Positions 37,939-50,680 are shown, counted from the first letter of the stretch. The stretch is 64,000 bases of DNA from Streptomyces humidus (GCF_014649655.1 NZ_BMTL01000003.1:1-64000); one strand, 5' to 3'. Made by a program: numbers and translations. The notes: a model not told the origin generated them from the letters alone.

Positions 37939-38928
37939 TCAGCCGACCAGGTTGTCGGCGAGTTCGTCGCTGAGATTGGCGTCCGTGCCCGGGATGCCGA
38001 GGTCGGAGGCGCGCTTGTCGGCCATCGCCAGCAGCCGGCGGATCCGGCCGGCGACGGCGTCCTTCGTCAGCGGCGGGTCGGCGAGCGCGCCCAGCTCCTC
38101 CAGGGATGCCTGCTTGTGGTCCATGCGCAGCCGGCCGGCAGCCGCGAGGTGCTCGGGCACCTCGTCCGCGAGGATCTCCAGGGCGCGCTGGACACGGGCC
38201 CCGGCGGCGACGGCCGCCCGGGCCGAGCGGCGCAGGTTGGCGTCGTCGAAGTTCGCGAGCCGGTTCGCCGTGGCACGCACCTCGCGGCGCATCCGGCGCT
38301 CCTCCCACGCCAGCACCGACTCGTGCGCGCCCAGCCGGGTGAGCAGCGCGCCGATCGCGTCGCCGTCGCGGACCACGACCCGGTCGACCCCGCGCACCTC
38401 GCGGGCCTTCGCCGCGATGGACAGCCGACGGGCGGCGCCGACCAGCGCGAGCGCGGCCTCCGGGCCCGGGCAGGTCACCTCCAGGGAGGACGAGCGGCCG
38501 GGCTCGGTGAGCGAGCCGTGCGCCAGGAAGGCGCCGCGCCAGGCGGCCTCCGCGTCACAGGTCGCACCGGAGACCACCTGCGGGGGCAGGCCCCGGATCG
38601 GGCGGCCCCGGCCGTCCACGAGTCCCGTCTGCCGGGCCAACTGGTCGCCGCCCGCGACCACGCGCACGACGTAGCGCGAGCCTCGGCGGATGCCGCTGGG
38701 GGCCATCACGATCAGCTCCGAGCCGTGGCCGAAGATCTCCAGGATGTCCCGCTTGAGCCGACGGGCCGCCATCGCGGTGTCCAGCTCCGCCTCGATCACG
38801 ATGCGCCCGCTCACCAGGTGGAGGCCGCCGGCGAACCGCAGAAGGGCGGAGACCTCCGCCTTTCTGCAGCAGGTCCGGGTGACGGGGAGCCGGGAGATCT
38901 CGTCCTTCACCGCTGCCGTCATCGCCAT
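37939..38928 (-). CDS. whiA: WhiA sporulation regulator
   Basis: A 329-aa protein with the WhiA layout: N-terminal LAGLIDADG-homing-endonuclease-like fold (from [28 protein letters not shown]) and C-terminal HTH ([22 protein letters not shown]). With WhiB it activates sporulation-septation genes in Streptomyces. Two ATGs are possible: 38928 (MAMTAAV) and 38922 (MTAAVKDE). The second makes the same 4-nt ATGA overlap seen at the other junctions of this operon and may be the real one. Confidence 0.96.
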   Translation of the reverse strand: MAMTAAVKDEISRLPVTRTCCRKAEVSALLRFAGGLHLVSGRIVIEAELDTAMAARRLKRDILEIFGHGSELIVMAPSGIRRGSRYVVRVVAGGDQLARQTGLVDGRGRPIRGLPPQVVSGATCDAEAAWRGAFLAHGSLTEPGRSSSLEVTCPGPEAALALVGAARRLSIAAKAREVRGVDRVVVRDGDAIGALLTRLGAHESVLAWEERRMRREVRATANRLANFDDANLRRSARAAVAAGARVQRALEILADEVPEHLAAAGRLRMDHKQASLEELGALADPPLTKDAVAGRIRRLLAMADKRASDLGIPGTDANLSDELADNLVG

Positions 38929-39986
38929 GGGCCGATCCTTCCATGCATCCGAAAAATACGGTCGTACGCGGCGGCCAACAGCTCCGGGTCGTGCCTCGGG
39001 GTTCCGTCGGGCCGGGCCACCGGCGCCAGTTCGACCGCCGCCCCGAACCGTTCGGCGGCTTCGGCCAGCGAGTCGCGGTCGGGCACGGCGGCCTCGTCGG
39101 CCAGCACCACGTCCAGGGCGAGTTTAGGGGCGTGTCGTCCCAAAACCTCCAAATGACGCTGCGGGGAGAAGCCATCGGTTTCTCCCGGCTGCGGCGCGAG
39201 GTTCAGCGAGAGCACCCGGCGCGCCTTCGTCGCCATGAGGGCGTCCAGCAGCTCGGGCACCAGCAGATGCGGCATGACCGAGGAGAACCAGGAGCCTGGC
39301 CCGAGCACCACCCAGTCGGCGTCCAGCACGGCGTCGACGGCCTCCGGGACGGCCGGCGGGTCGTGCGGGACCAGGTGCACGGACTGCACCTCGCCGCGCG
39401 TCAGCGCCACGGTCGCCTGCCCGCGGACGGTCTCCACGTCGTCCGGCCGCAGCGGATCATGGCCCTTGACCAGTGCCTGGAGCTCCAGCGGCACGGCGGA
39501 CATGGGCAGCACCCGTCCCTGCGCGCCGAGCAGCTTGCCGACCAGGTCCAGCGCCTGCACGTGGTCCCCGAGCTGCTCCCACAGGGCGACGATCAGCAGG
39601 TTGCCGACGGCGTGCCCGTTGATCTCGCCCTGCGACTGGAAACGGTGCTGGATGACCCGGGCCCAGGTCTGGCCCCAGTCGTCGTCGCCGCACAGCGCGG
39701 CCAGGGCCTTGCGCAGGTCGCCCGGCGGCAGCACGCCCAGCTCGGCGCGCAGGCGGCCGCTGGAGCCGCCGTCGTCGGCCACCGTGACGACTCCGGTGAG
39801 GTCGCCGGTGATCCGGCGCAGCGCGGTGAGCGAGGCGGACAGCCCCATGCCGCCGCCGAGGGCCACGACCTTGGGCTGGGTGCCGCGGCGGCGCGGTTTG
39901 CCGCCGCGGGCCTCGATCGGCCGGCTCACGCGCCCGTCGGACGCGGTCCTGCGCAGACGGCCGAGCCGTGGAGAGCGTCCTGTCAT
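38919..39986 (-). CDS. yvcK: YvcK-like gluconeogenesis/cell-shape factor (UPF0052)
   Basis: A 355-aa protein from ATG ([11 protein letters not shown]). [19 protein letters not shown] begins the CofD/YvcK Rossmann fold; [26 protein letters not shown] and [12 protein letters not shown] are hallmark blocks. In other Gram-positives it binds UDP-GlcNAc and supports peptidoglycan synthesis under gluconeogenic growth. The basic, low-complexity first 45 residues are species-specific. It overlaps rapZ by 4 nt. Confidence 0.93.
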   Translation of the reverse strand: MTGRSPRLGRLRRTASDGRVSRPIEARGGKPRRRGTQPKVVALGGGMGLSASLTALRRITGDLTGVVTVADDGGSSGRLRAELGVLPPGDLRKALAALCGDDDWGQTWARVIQHRFQSQGEINGHAVGNLLIVALWEQLGDHVQALDLVGKLLGAQGRVLPMSAVPLELQALVKGHDPLRPDDVETVRGQATVALTRGEVQSVHLVPHDPPAVPEAVDAVLDADWVVLGPGSWFSSVMPHLLVPELLDALMATKARRVLSLNLAPQPGETDGFSPQRHLEVLGRHAPKLALDVVLADEAAVPDRDSLAEAAERFGAAVELAPVARPDGTPRHDPELLAAAYDRIFRMHGRIGPWR

Positions 39987-41050
39987 TCCCGTCCCATGTC
40001 CCGGTGCACGACCACCGTCTCCACGCCCTCGGCGGCGAGGCGCGCGGCGAGCTTCTCCGACATGGCCACCGAGCGGTGCTTGCCGCCGGTGCAGCCCACC
40101 GCGATGGTCACGTAGCGCTTGCCCTCGCGGCGGTAGCCCGCGGCGACCAGCTGGAGGAGCTCCGCGTACCGGTCGAGGAACTCCTTCGCGCCGGGCTGGT
40201 TGAGGACGTACGCGGAGACCTCCTCGTTGAGGCCGGTGTAGGGGCGCAGCTCCGGGACCCAGTGCGGGTTGGGCAGGAAGCGCATGTCCACCACGAGGTC
40301 GGCGTCGACCGGCAGGCCGTACTTGAAGCCGAAGGACATGACGGTGGCCCTCAGCTCGGGCTCCTCCTCGCCGGCGAACCGGGCGTCCATCTTGGCCCGC
40401 AGCTCGTGCACGTTGAGGCTGGAGGTGTCGATCACCAGGTCCGCGTCGCCGCGCAGCTCGCGCAGGAGTTCGCGCTCGGCGGCGATGCCGTCGACGATGC
40501 GGCCGTCGCCCTGGAGGGGGTGCGGCCGGCGCACGGACTCGAAGCGACGCACCAGCGCGTCGTCGGAGGACTCCAGGAAGACGATGCGCCGGGTGACGTT
40601 CCTCGACTCCAGGTCGGCGAGGGACTCGCGGAGGTTGTCGAAGAAGCGCCGGCCGCGGACGTCGACGACGACCGCGATGCGGGCCACGTTGCCCTGGGAT
40701 CGGGCGCCCAGCTCCACCATGGTGGGGATCAGGGCGGGCGGGAGGTTGTCGACCACGAACCAGCCGAGGTCCTCCAGACACTTGGCCGCCGTCGAGCGGC
40801 CGGCTCCGGACATGCCGGAGATGATCACCAGCTCGGGGATGGCCGCGTCGGGGATCCCCGGCGGCGTGACGTCCGTACTCACCTGTGCTCCGTCTTCGTG
40901 GCGTGCTTCCTGCCCCGGGCTGCCGGCGACCGCGGGAGGCGGAGCGGCAGCCTCGCCGGACCCTTGGGGGCCGGGCCGGGGATCGGCTGTGGGCACAGTA
41001 GTGGGCGTCTGTTCCGGCTGGGCCGTGGGGTGTGCGTCGTGCTCGTTCAT
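39983..41050 (-). CDS. rapZ: RapZ/YvcJ nucleotide-binding protein
   Basis: A 355-aa protein; the first about 70 residues are Pro/Ala-rich and may be a disordered extension. The P-loop reads [20 protein letters not shown]: Lys of Walker A is replaced by Arg, as I recall also for the mycobacterial homologue. [16 protein letters not shown] near the C-terminus is the other family block. It regulates cell-envelope amino-sugar metabolism in E. coli; the function in Streptomyces is not settled. ATGA overlaps with uvrC and yvcK. Confidence 0.92.
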   Translation of the reverse strand: MNEHDAHPTAQPEQTPTTVPTADPRPGPQGSGEAAAPPPAVAGSPGQEARHEDGAQVSTDVTPPGIPDAAIPELVIISGMSGAGRSTAAKCLEDLGWFVVDNLPPALIPTMVELGARSQGNVARIAVVVDVRGRRFFDNLRESLADLESRNVTRRIVFLESSDDALVRRFESVRRPHPLQGDGRIVDGIAAERELLRELRGDADLVIDTSSLNVHELRAKMDARFAGEEEPELRATVMSFGFKYGLPVDADLVVDMRFLPNPHWVPELRPYTGLNEEVSAYVLNQPGAKEFLDRYAELLQLVAAGYRREGKRYVTIAVGCTGGKHRSVAMSEKLAARLAAEGVETVVVHRDMGRE

Positions 41051-43209
41051 GTCTCCTGCCCCCGTCGTTCCTCCGGGGCCCCCGACGTCACGGGCGCTCC
41101 GGGGGAACCCGTCGTGGTGTCGGGTTCCTCATCATCAATGATCTCTCCGGTCGCCGTGTTCACGGCGGGGGCGGGCGGCGCCGCCTCGGCGAGGGCCGCG
41201 GCGATGGTCTCCGCCGTCTTGCGGCCTATGCCCGGGACCTCGCAGATCTGGTCGAGGGTCGCGGCGCGCAGCCTCTTCACCGAGCCGAAATGCTTGATCA
41301 GCGCCTGCTTGCGCGTCTCGCCGAGGCCGGGCACCTCGTCCAGCGGGCCGGCGCGGAAGCGCTTGGCCCGCTTGGTGCGCTGGTAGGTGATCGCGAAACG
41401 GTGGGCCTCGTCGCGCACGCGCTGGAGCAGATAGAGGCCCTCGCTGCTGCGGGGCAGGACGACCGGATCGTCGTCGTCCGGCAGCCAGACCTCCTCCAGG
41501 CGCTTGGCCAGACCGCACACGGCGATGTCGTCGATGCCCAGCTCGTCCAGCGCTCTCCTGGCCGCCGCGACCTGTGGCAGTCCGCCGTCGACGACGACGA
41601 GCTGGGGCGGGTAGGCGAAGCGCCTGGGACGGCCGTCGTCGCCCTTGAGGCCGCTGGTGAGGGGCGCTTCGCCGGCCACGGCCGCCGCGGCCGCGCCGTC
41701 GAGGACGGCCGGCGTGCCGTCGGCGAGGGCCGTACCGGTCCCGGCGGCGAAGGCCGTCCCGGTCCCGTCGGCCGACGGCTCGGCGCCGTCGGTCCACTCG
41801 CCCGTCCGCTCCTTCTCGGCGAGGTAGCGCCGGAAGCGGCGGGTGATCACCTCGTGCATGGAGCGGACGTCGTCCTGGCCCTCGAAGCCCTTGATCTGGA
41901 AGCGGCGGTACTCGCTCTTGCGCTGCAGACCGTCCTCGAAGACGACCATGGAGGCCACGACGTCGTCGCCCTGGAGGTGGGAGATGTCGTAGCACTCGAT
42001 CCGCAGCGGGGCGCTCTCCAGGTCGAGGGCCTCCGCGATCTCCTCCAGGGCGCGCGAGCGCGTGGTCAGGTCGGAGGCGCGCTTGGTCTTGTGCAGGACG
42101 AGCGCCTGCTGCGCGTTGCGTGCGACGGTCGCCATCAGGTCCTTCTTGTCGCCCCGCTGCGGGATGCGCAGCGACACGTTGGACCCGCGGCGTTCGGTGA
42201 GCCACTCCTGCACGGGCTCGACCGGGTCGGGCAGGGCGGGGACCAGGACCTCCTTGGGGACGGAGTCGCCGCGCTCCTCGCCGTAGAGCTGCTGCAGAGC
42301 GTGTTCGACGAGAGCGCCGGTCGTGACGTCCTCGACCTTGTCGGTCACCCAGCCGCGCTGACCGCGCACGCGTCCGCCGCGGACGTGGAAGATCTGGACC
42401 GCCGCCTCCAGTTCGTCCTCGGCGACCGCGATCAGGTCGGCGTCGGTCGCGTCGGCGAGCACGACCGCGTTCTTCTCCATGGCCTTCTTCAGCGCCTCGA
42501 TGTCGTCGCGCAGGCGGGCGGCCCGCTCGTACTCCATCTCCTCGGCCGCCTCCGTCATCCGCTTCTCCAGGCGGCGGAGGTAGGTGCCGGTGCGGCCGGC
42601 CATGAAGTCACAGAACTCGTCGGCCAGTTCCCGGTGGTCGTCCGGTGAGATCCGGCTCACGCAGGGCGCTGAGCACTTGCCGATGTAGCCGAGCAGACAG
42701 GGCCGGCCGGTGCGGGCGGCGTTCTTGAACACGCCGGCGGAGCAGGTGCGCACGGGGAAGACGCGCAGGAGCAGGTCGACGGTGTCCCGGATCGCCCACG
42801 CGTGCGCGTACGGACCGAAATACCTGACGCCCTTCTTCTTGTGGCCGCGCATCACCTGCACACGCGGGTACTCCTCGTTCATCGTCACCGCGAGGTAGGG
42901 GTAGCTCTTGTCGTCGCGGTACTTGACGTTGAACCGGGGGTCGTACTCCTTGATCCAGGAGTACTCCAGCTGCAGCGCCTCGACCTCCGTGGACACCACC
43001 GTCCACTCCACCGACGCGGCCGTGGTGACCATCGTGCGGGTGCGCGGGTGCAGGCCCGCCAGGTCCTGGAAGTAGTTCGCCAGGCGCTGGCGCAGGCTCT
43101 TCGCCTTTCCGACGTAGATCACCCTGCGGTGCTCGTCGCGGAACCGGTACACCCCGGGAGAGTCCGGGATCTGTCCCGGCTTGGGGCGGTAGCTGGAGGG
43201 GTCGGCCAT
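41047..43209 (-). CDS. uvrC: UvrC, excinuclease ABC subunit C
   Basis: A 720-aa nuclease of nucleotide excision repair. GIY-YIG domain at the N-terminus ([20 protein letters not shown]), four Cys in TCSAGVF...[15 protein letters not shown] that match the Fe-S cysteines known from E. coli UvrC, UVR motif ([20 protein letters not shown]), RNase H-like nuclease domain, and C-terminal helix-hairpin-helix pair. A low-complexity Ala/Gly/Thr insert (about residues 465-510, [20 protein letters not shown]) splits the nuclease region. First gene of the rapZ-yvcK-whiA operon. Confidence 0.95.
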   Translation of the reverse strand: MADPSSYRPKPGQIPDSPGVYRFRDEHRRVIYVGKAKSLRQRLANYFQDLAGLHPRTRTMVTTAASVEWTVVSTEVEALQLEYSWIKEYDPRFNVKYRDDKSYPYLAVTMNEEYPRVQVMRGHKKKGVRYFGPYAHAWAIRDTVDLLLRVFPVRTCSAGVFKNAARTGRPCLLGYIGKCSAPCVSRISPDDHRELADEFCDFMAGRTGTYLRRLEKRMTEAAEEMEYERAARLRDDIEALKKAMEKNAVVLADATDADLIAVAEDELEAAVQIFHVRGGRVRGQRGWVTDKVEDVTTGALVEHALQQLYGEERGDSVPKEVLVPALPDPVEPVQEWLTERRGSNVSLRIPQRGDKKDLMATVARNAQQALVLHKTKRASDLTTRSRALEEIAEALDLESAPLRIECYDISHLQGDDVVASMVVFEDGLQRKSEYRRFQIKGFEGQDDVRSMHEVITRRFRRYLAEKERTGEWTDGAEPSADGTGTAFAAGTGTALADGTPAVLDGAAAAAVAGEAPLTSGLKGDDGRPRRFAYPPQLVVVDGGLPQVAAARRALDELGIDDIAVCGLAKRLEEVWLPDDDDPVVLPRSSEGLYLLQRVRDEAHRFAITYQRTKRAKRFRAGPLDEVPGLGETRKQALIKHFGSVKRLRAATLDQICEVPGIGRKTAETIAAALAEAAPPAPAVNTATGEIIDDEEPDTTTGSPGAPVTSGAPEERRGQET

Positions 43210-43216
43210 GTCTCAC

Positions 43217-43239
43217 ACCCTACTGGCGCGGGGTGACAC
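43217..43239 (-). promoter_or_regulatory. uvrC promoter, partial RecA-NDp-like
   Basis: On the minus strand: GTGTCACCC, 8 nt, TAGGGT ending 7 nt before the uvrC ATG. The -10 (TAGGGT) and N8 geometry fit a RecA-NDp site, but only TGTCA of the upstream box matches. The spacing to the ATG implies a leaderless message. Confidence 0.35.
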
Positions 43240-43518
43240 TCCGGCGGGGCTGTGGACAACGTCCGGCGTCCGCGACGGGACGTGGTACCTGCGGAATCCG
43301 GAAGGCCGTGGTCCGCAGGAGTGGACTCGGCCACCCGCATGTGCCACTCGGGCATCAGGTGTTGTCGGGACCAGGTCAACACGCTTCAATGCGGGGGAAC
43401 TCGGGGCCCTGAAGGCCGCATCACGGATGTGAAGGAGTTCCGGCGGCGCGGTCAAGGCCCCGACCACCCCACGCACGGTCCGACCAGCCGTCGTGAGCAT
43501 TCACAGAGAGGCTCCTGC
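43240..43518. other. Intergenic region between divergent uvrC and HTH gene
   Basis: No gene supported. Slightly lower GC around 43381-43390 may contain the rightward promoter, but I could not place -35 and -10 boxes with confidence. Confidence 0.35.
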
Positions 43519-44538
43519 ATGCCGCACGCCACACAGCACGCGGACGCCGCCGGCGCCGTCACCGCGGAACTGGACACGGCCCTGCGAGGAGGGCCCTTCC
43601 ACGTGGCGCTGCGGGCCGCGATCGCGGCCCGCGGACTGCCGTTGCAGCGTGTCCAGCACCACCTGTCGCGCCACGGGGTGAAGGTCGGCGTGACCAGCCT
43701 GAGCTACTGGCAGCAGGGCGCCCGGCGCCCGCAGCGGCCCGAGTCGCTGCGGGCCGTACGCGCGCTGGAGGAGATCCTGCGGCTGCCGGACGAGTCCCTG
43801 ATCCGGCTGCTCGCCGCGTCGCACGACGAACCGGGCGGACCGGGCGGGCCGGGCGGACCGGGCGGGCAGGGCGGACCGGGCGGGCAGGGCGGCGGGACGG
43901 GCGGGCGGTCCGCGGGACGTTCCTACCGCTCGCTGCTGCAGGCCTCCGGCATCCTCGAACAGCTTCTCGGTGAACTCGCGTGCCCGCTGGACGGCGGACT
44001 GCACACGCTGGGCCACCACGAGCGGGTCCGCATCGGGGCCCGCCGCGAGCTGCTGGGACGGGAGTCGCAGCACATCGTGCGCGCCCATCGCGACGGCGTC
44101 GACCGGTTCGTGGCCGTCCACCACGGCGACCCGGGGTGCGCACCGGAGGGGATGACGGTGCACGCCCTGGAGAACTGCCGGGCCGGGCGCATCCGGCGCC
44201 ACCACGGCACCGGCGTGCTCGTCGCCGAGCTCCTCTTCGACACCCGCCTGCGGGCCGGCGACACCTTCCTCTTCCGTTACGGCGTGGAGGACGGCACCGG
44301 CGAAGCGTCCACCGAGTACGTCCGCGGCTTCGGCGCGGCAGGAGGCCAGTACGCCCTGCAGGTCCGCTTCGACGAGCTCGCCGTGCCCGTGCGCTGCCAC
44401 CGGTTCACCCAGCACTCGGCCGCGGCGCCGCGCGGCGGTCGCCAGGAACTGCCGCTGAGCGGCCGGCACCGTTCGGTGCACCTGGTCGAGCCGAGGGTGC
44501 GGTCGGGCATGGTGGGCATCGGGTGGGACTGGGAGTGA
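43519..44538 (+). CDS. HTH-domain protein with Gly/Pro-rich linker
   Basis: A 339-aa protein from ATG (MPHATQHADA), with GAGAGG 6 nt upstream. Residues 25-100 look like an XRE/lambda-repressor HTH (HVALRAAIAARGLPLQRVQHHLSRHG...LSYWQQGARRPQRPESLRAVRALEEIL). Residues 105-131 are a GGP/GGQ collagen-like linker. The C-terminal about 200 residues are beta-rich with YRSLLQASGILEQLL, RRELLGRESQHIV and HRFTQHSAAAP; I do not recognise that domain. Probably a regulator restricted to Streptomyces and relatives; ligand and targets unknown. Confidence 0.75.
   Translation: MPHATQHADAAGAVTAELDTALRGGPFHVALRAAIAARGLPLQRVQHHLSRHGVKVGVTSLSYWQQGARRPQRPESLRAVRALEEILRLPDESLIRLLAASHDEPGGPGGPGGPGGQGGPGGQGGGTGGRSAGRSYRSLLQASGILEQLLGELACPLDGGLHTLGHHERVRIGARRELLGRESQHIVRAHRDGVDRFVAVHHGDPGCAPEGMTVHALENCRAGRIRRHHGTGVLVAELLFDTRLRAGDTFLFRYGVEDGTGEASTEYVRGFGAAGGQYALQVRFDELAVPVRCHRFTQHSAAAPRGGRQELPLSGRHRSVHLVEPRVRSGMVGIGWDWE
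43831..43909 (+). repeat. In-gene 9-bp repeat coding for GGP/GGQ linker
   Basis: Tandem CCGGGCGGA/CCGGGCGGG/CAGGGCGGA units, in frame, encoding the Gly-rich linker. Such a tract can change length by replication slippage in steps of 3 residues. Confidence 0.8.
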
Positions 44539-44559
44539 CCGACGGCCACGGGTGGGTCA

Positions 44560-44730
44560 GGCCGCACCACGCAGACCGACCACGCGTCCCGGCCGCACTT
44601 CCTGGGCCGGCCAAGCGTCTCGGCCGCACTTCCTGGGCCGACGACGCGTCTGGGCCGCACCTCGCAGACCGACGACGTGTCTGGGCCGCAGACGGGCGAG
44701 ACGTCTGGGCCGCACCCGCAGAGCGTCCAC
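44560..44730. repeat. 31-bp tandem repeat, five full units plus a partial
   Basis: Units begin GGCCGCAC at 44560, 44591, 44622, 44653 and 44684, each exactly 31 bp apart, with a shortened unit at 44708. A typical unit is GGCCGCACTTCCTGGGCCGA followed by CGACGCGTCTG. Units 2 and 3 are almost identical; outer units have drifted. The period is not a multiple of three and no frame is conserved, so it is non-coding DNA between two genes. Confidence 0.85.
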
Positions 44731-44990
44731 TCGCCGGTCGACGTTCAACCGCCTCGGCCGCATTTTGCAGACCCTCCGCAGGCCCTCCGCAGACCGTCTG
44801 CGCCGCGCGGCCCGACTCGACGACCGTACGCGCCCCTCGGGAGCGCTCGGCGCCGGTTTTGGGGCGCGACTGTGAAATGCGGTAGCTTCCCGGCCGGCGG
44901 CTCACCTGCTCCTTCGTCCGCCGTACCTCGTGCGGCCGCCCCGCGAGCAGCGGTCCGAGCGGTCGCAGACAGCCAGAGAGGAACCGCCCC
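44731..44990. promoter_or_regulatory. Intergenic region with promoter for the sugar kinase
   Basis: TTGGGG at 44855-44860, an 18-bp spacer, then TAGCTT at 44879-44884 form a plausible vegetative promoter about 107 nt before the GTG of the kinase gene. GAGAGGAAC just before 44991 is the ribosome site. No gene supported. Confidence 0.45.
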
Positions 44991-45911
44991 GTGATCGTCG
45001 TCGCCGGTGAGGCCCTGATCGACCTGGTGCCGCAGGGGACGGGCGCCCTCGCGGGTCTGCAGCCGGCGCTCGGCGGCGGCCCGTACAACACGGCGGTCGC
45101 TCTGGCCCGCCTAGGCTCCCCCACCGCCTTCGCCTCCCGCGTGTCACGGGACGCCTTCGGCGAGGCGCTGCTGGACAGACTGCGGGACACGGGCGTGGAC
45201 CTGTCCGCTGTGCAGCGCGGCGCGGAGCCGACCACGCTCGCGGTCGCCTCCCTCGACGCGAACGGTTCGGCCGCCTATTCCTTCTACGTCGACGGCACCG
45301 CGGACCGGCTGTTCACGGCCCCCGACGCGCTGCCCGCGGGTACCCGCGCGGTGTCCTTCGGCACCTGCTCGCTCGTGCTGGAGCCTGGTGCGAGCGCGTA
45401 CGAGGAGCTGATGCGCGCCGCCGCGTCGCGGGGCCTGTTCACCGCACTCGACCCGAACATCCGATCAGGGCTGATACCGGACGCCGACGCGTACCGTGCC
45501 CGCTTCAAGGGCTGGCTGCCCTCGGTGTCGCTGCTGAAACTCTCCGAGGAGGACGCCGCGTGGCTGGGCGGCACCCCGCACGAGTGGCTGTCCGCGGGCC
45601 CCTCGGCCGTCGTGATCACCCAGGGCGGCGCCGGACTGACCGCGTTCACCCGGGACGGGTCCGTCTACTCGGTGCCGGGTGAGCGGGTGGACGTCGTGGA
45701 CACCATCGGCGCCGGGGACACGGTGAACGCGGCTCTGTTGCACGGGCTTTCGGTGCGGGACGCGCTGTCCCCGGCCGCGTCGGCGGCTCTGGGCGCCGCC
45801 GGATGGCAGGAACTGCTGCGGTTCGCCGCGCGCGCGGCGGCGATCACCTGCTCCCGGGCGGGCGCGGAACCGCCGTACGCCGCCGAGCTGGGGGCGCTCG
45901 GGGACTTCTAG
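44991..45911 (+). CDS. PfkB-family carbohydrate kinase (fructokinase-like)
   Basis: A 306-aa kinase from GTG (VIVVAGEALIDLVP). N-terminal GGGPYNTAVALARLG and the C-terminal PfkB signature DTIGAGDTVNAALLHGL with catalytic Asp are intact. The closest pattern is fructokinase or a related sugar kinase; substrate not certain. Monocistronic between the repeat region and a bidirectional terminator. Confidence 0.88.
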   Translation: MIVVAGEALIDLVPQGTGALAGLQPALGGGPYNTAVALARLGSPTAFASRVSRDAFGEALLDRLRDTGVDLSAVQRGAEPTTLAVASLDANGSAAYSFYVDGTADRLFTAPDALPAGTRAVSFGTCSLVLEPGASAYEELMRAAASRGLFTALDPNIRSGLIPDADAYRARFKGWLPSVSLLKLSEEDAAWLGGTPHEWLSAGPSAVVITQGGAGLTAFTRDGSVYSVPGERVDVVDTIGAGDTVNAALLHGLSVRDALSPAASAALGAAGWQELLRFAARAAAITCSRAGAEPPYAAELGALGDF

Positions 45912-45941
45912 CGGCCTCGCGGGAAGCGGCTGCCGGACGAA

Positions 45942-45981
45942 CGGGCGGCGCTCCACGGTGAGTTCCGTGGAGCGCCGCCCG
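45942..45981. terminator. Bidirectional terminator between sugar kinase and uvrA
   Basis: Perfect 17-bp arms (CGGGCGGCGCTCCACGG and complement) with loop TGAGTT, between convergent genes ending at 45911 (plus) and 46010 (minus). Confidence 0.85.
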
Positions 45982-46009
45982 TCGCGACCGTTGCCCGTCG
46001 CCACCGCTC

Positions 46010-49093
<3,084 letters not shown>

Positions 49094-49148
49094 GCCGGTC
49101 CGCACCTTTCTTGAGAGGAGTGACAGGGGCGAGGCCCCCGTCTTTCCC

Positions 49149-49171
49149 AGACTAGGGGGAGCCACTGACAA
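49149..49171 (-). promoter_or_regulatory. RecA-independent damage promoter (RecA-NDp) of uvrA
   Basis: On the minus strand: TTGTCAGTG, 8 nt (GCTCCCCC), TAGTCT; every fixed position of TTGTCRGTG-N8-TAnnnT is met. Predicted start near 49142, giving a leader of about 49 nt. Confidence 0.82.
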
Positions 49172-49255
49172 CGCCGGTCGGGACGGATCCCGGATTCACC
49201 GGTTGACAACAATCCCCGGCCTTCCAGCATGCCCGACGCCGCAACCGACCATATA

Positions 49256-49278
49256 GCACGTGCATTCGATTTACGTGC
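49256..49278. promoter_or_regulatory. Inverted repeat GCACGT-N11-ACGTGC
   Basis: Perfect 6-bp arms in a relatively A/T-rich patch between divergent uvrA and the DinB-like gene, upstream of the latter's -35. It could be an operator; no regulator assigned. Confidence 0.35.
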
Positions 49279-49291
49279 TCCGTCGGCCACC

Positions 49292-49320
49292 TTCACCCGA
49301 AGGGGTGGCGGGGCTAGGGT
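49292..49320 (+). promoter_or_regulatory. Promoter TTCACC-N17-TAGGGT deciding a leaderless start
   Basis: TTCACC (49292-49297), 17 bp, TAGGGT (49315-49320). The ATG at 49328 is 7 nt past the -10, which is where transcription should begin; the ATG at 49322 would be upstream of the start point. Confidence 0.55.
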
Positions 49321-49327
49321 CATGACC

Positions 49328-50014
49328 ATGATTGATCACGCTCATGACCTGGAGTCTGTACGTGAGGCGACGGAGCGGCTCCTCAGCGCAGTCGCCGCGC
49401 TGGACGACGCGTCCGTGACCGAGCCGTCCCGCCTGCCCGGCTGGAGCCGTGGCCATGTCCTGGCTCATATCGCCCGCAACGCCGACGCGCTCGTGAACGT
49501 CCTCGAAGGGCGGCCCATGTACGCCGACGCACACGTCCGCGACGCGGACATCGAGCGCGACGCCCCACGCCCCCTGGACGTCCAGCTCGCGGACGTGCGG
49601 GAGAGCGCGGCCCGCTTCCGGGCGGCGGGCGCGGCGCCCGCGGACTGGTCGCGCACCGTGGAGCTGCGCAACGGGGTCGTCGACGCGGCGGCCCGGGTGC
49701 CCTTCCGCCGGTGGGTGGAGGTCGAGCTGCACCACGTGGACCTCGGCATCGGCCAGGAGCTGGAAGACCTGCCCGAGGAGTTCACCGCGCGGGAGATCGC
49801 GTTCCTCGCGGAGCGGTTCACGGGGCATCCCGAGGTACCGCCGACCCGTTTGACGGACGGCACGCGCGCGTGGCACACCGGCCTGGAGGCCGAGGCGCCC
49901 GAGGTGACCGTCACGGGCGCTCCCGCCGAACTTCTGGGCTGGCTCTCGGGGCGCCGCGACGGATCCGGGCTGACGGTCGACGGCGGGCCCCTGCCGGCGC
50001 TCCCCCCGCTATAG
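49328..50014 (+). CDS. Maleylpyruvate-isomerase/DinB-like mycothiol-dependent protein
   Basis: A 228-aa protein from ATG (MIDHAHDLESV), with an alternative ATG two codons earlier. The four-helix DinB fold is marked by RLPGWSRGHVLAHIARNADAL with its metal-binding His and by RWVEVELHHVDLGIG with the other histidines. Actinobacterial relatives use mycothiol as the thiol cofactor. It is 9 nt upstream of the metallo-hydrolase gene, which also fits thiol-based detoxification; substrate unknown. Confidence 0.85.
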   Translation: MIDHAHDLESVREATERLLSAVAALDDASVTEPSRLPGWSRGHVLAHIARNADALVNVLEGRPMYADAHVRDADIERDAPRPLDVQLADVRESAARFRAAGAAPADWSRTVELRNGVVDAAARVPFRRWVEVELHHVDLGIGQELEDLPEEFTAREIAFLAERFTGHPEVPPTRLTDGTRAWHTGLEAEAPEVTVTGAPAELLGWLSGRRDGSGLTVDGGPLPALPPL

Positions 50015-50023
50015 GCTGCCGTC

Positions 50024-50680
50024 ATGACGTACAGCGGACAGGTGACGGTCGGCGGCCCGGCGGACGTGCACGAGCTCAAGGACCTGATGATCACCAAGAT
50101 CGCGGTCGGCCCGATGAACAACAACGCCTATCTGCTGCGCTGCCGGGCCACGGACGAGCAGCTGTTGATCGACGCGGCGAACGACGCGCCCGCCCTGCTC
50201 GGCACGATCGGCGACGACGGCATCGCGTCCGTCGTCACCACCCATCGGCACGGCGACCACTGGCAGGCGCTCGCCGAGGTCGTGGCGGCCACGCACGCGC
50301 GTACCCACGCCGGACGCGAGGACGTCGAGGGCATCCCGGTGCCGACCGACGTTCCGGTCGACGACGGCGACGTGATCCGGGTGGGGAACGTCGAGCTCAC
50401 CGCGCGCCATCTGGTCGGGCACACGCCCGGCTCGATCGCCCTGGTCTACGACGATCCGCACGGCCACCCCCACGTCTTCACCGGCGACTGCCTCTTCCCC
50501 GGCGGCGTGGGCAACACCCGTAAGGACCCTGAGGCGTTCGCCCGTCTGATCCACGATGTCGAGACGAAGATCTTCTACGTCCTGCCGGACGAGACCTGGG
50601 TCTACCCGGGACACGGCGACGACACCACGCTGGGCACCGAGCGCCCGCACCTTCCGGAGTGGCGCGCACGAGGCTGGTAA
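50024..50680 (+). CDS. MBL-fold metallo-hydrolase; 3' end is the island repeat site
   Basis: A 218-aa glyoxalase-II-like metallo-hydrolase. THRHGDHWQAL (HxHxDH), the His in HLVGHTPGS, Asp in FTGDCLF and the last His in YPGHGDD form a complete binuclear zinc site. TAGGCT at 50012-50017 ends 6 nt before the ATG, so it may also have its own leaderless transcript. The gene from 50504 onward, plus its terminator, is repeated at 56023 and in part at 61409, marking it as the recombination target that bounds the island. Confidence 0.92.
   Translation: MTYSGQVTVGGPADVHELKDLMITKIAVGPMNNNAYLLRCRATDEQLLIDAANDAPALLGTIGDDGIASVVTTHRHGDHWQALAEVVAATHARTHAGREDVEGIPVPTDVPVDDGDVIRVGNVELTARHLVGHTPGSIALVYDDPHGHPHVFTGDCLFPGGVGNTRKDPEAFARLIHDVETKIFYVLPDETWVYPGHGDDTTLGTERPHLPEWRARGW

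Noticed and set aside
44560-44730. CRISPR array
   Set aside because: Repeats follow each other with no unique spacers and no cas genes are present.
49203-49208. TTGACA as -35 of the DinB-like gene
   Set aside because: It is a perfect -35 hexamer, but no -10 lies 16-19 bp downstream; TTCACC/TAGGGT closer to the gene fits better.
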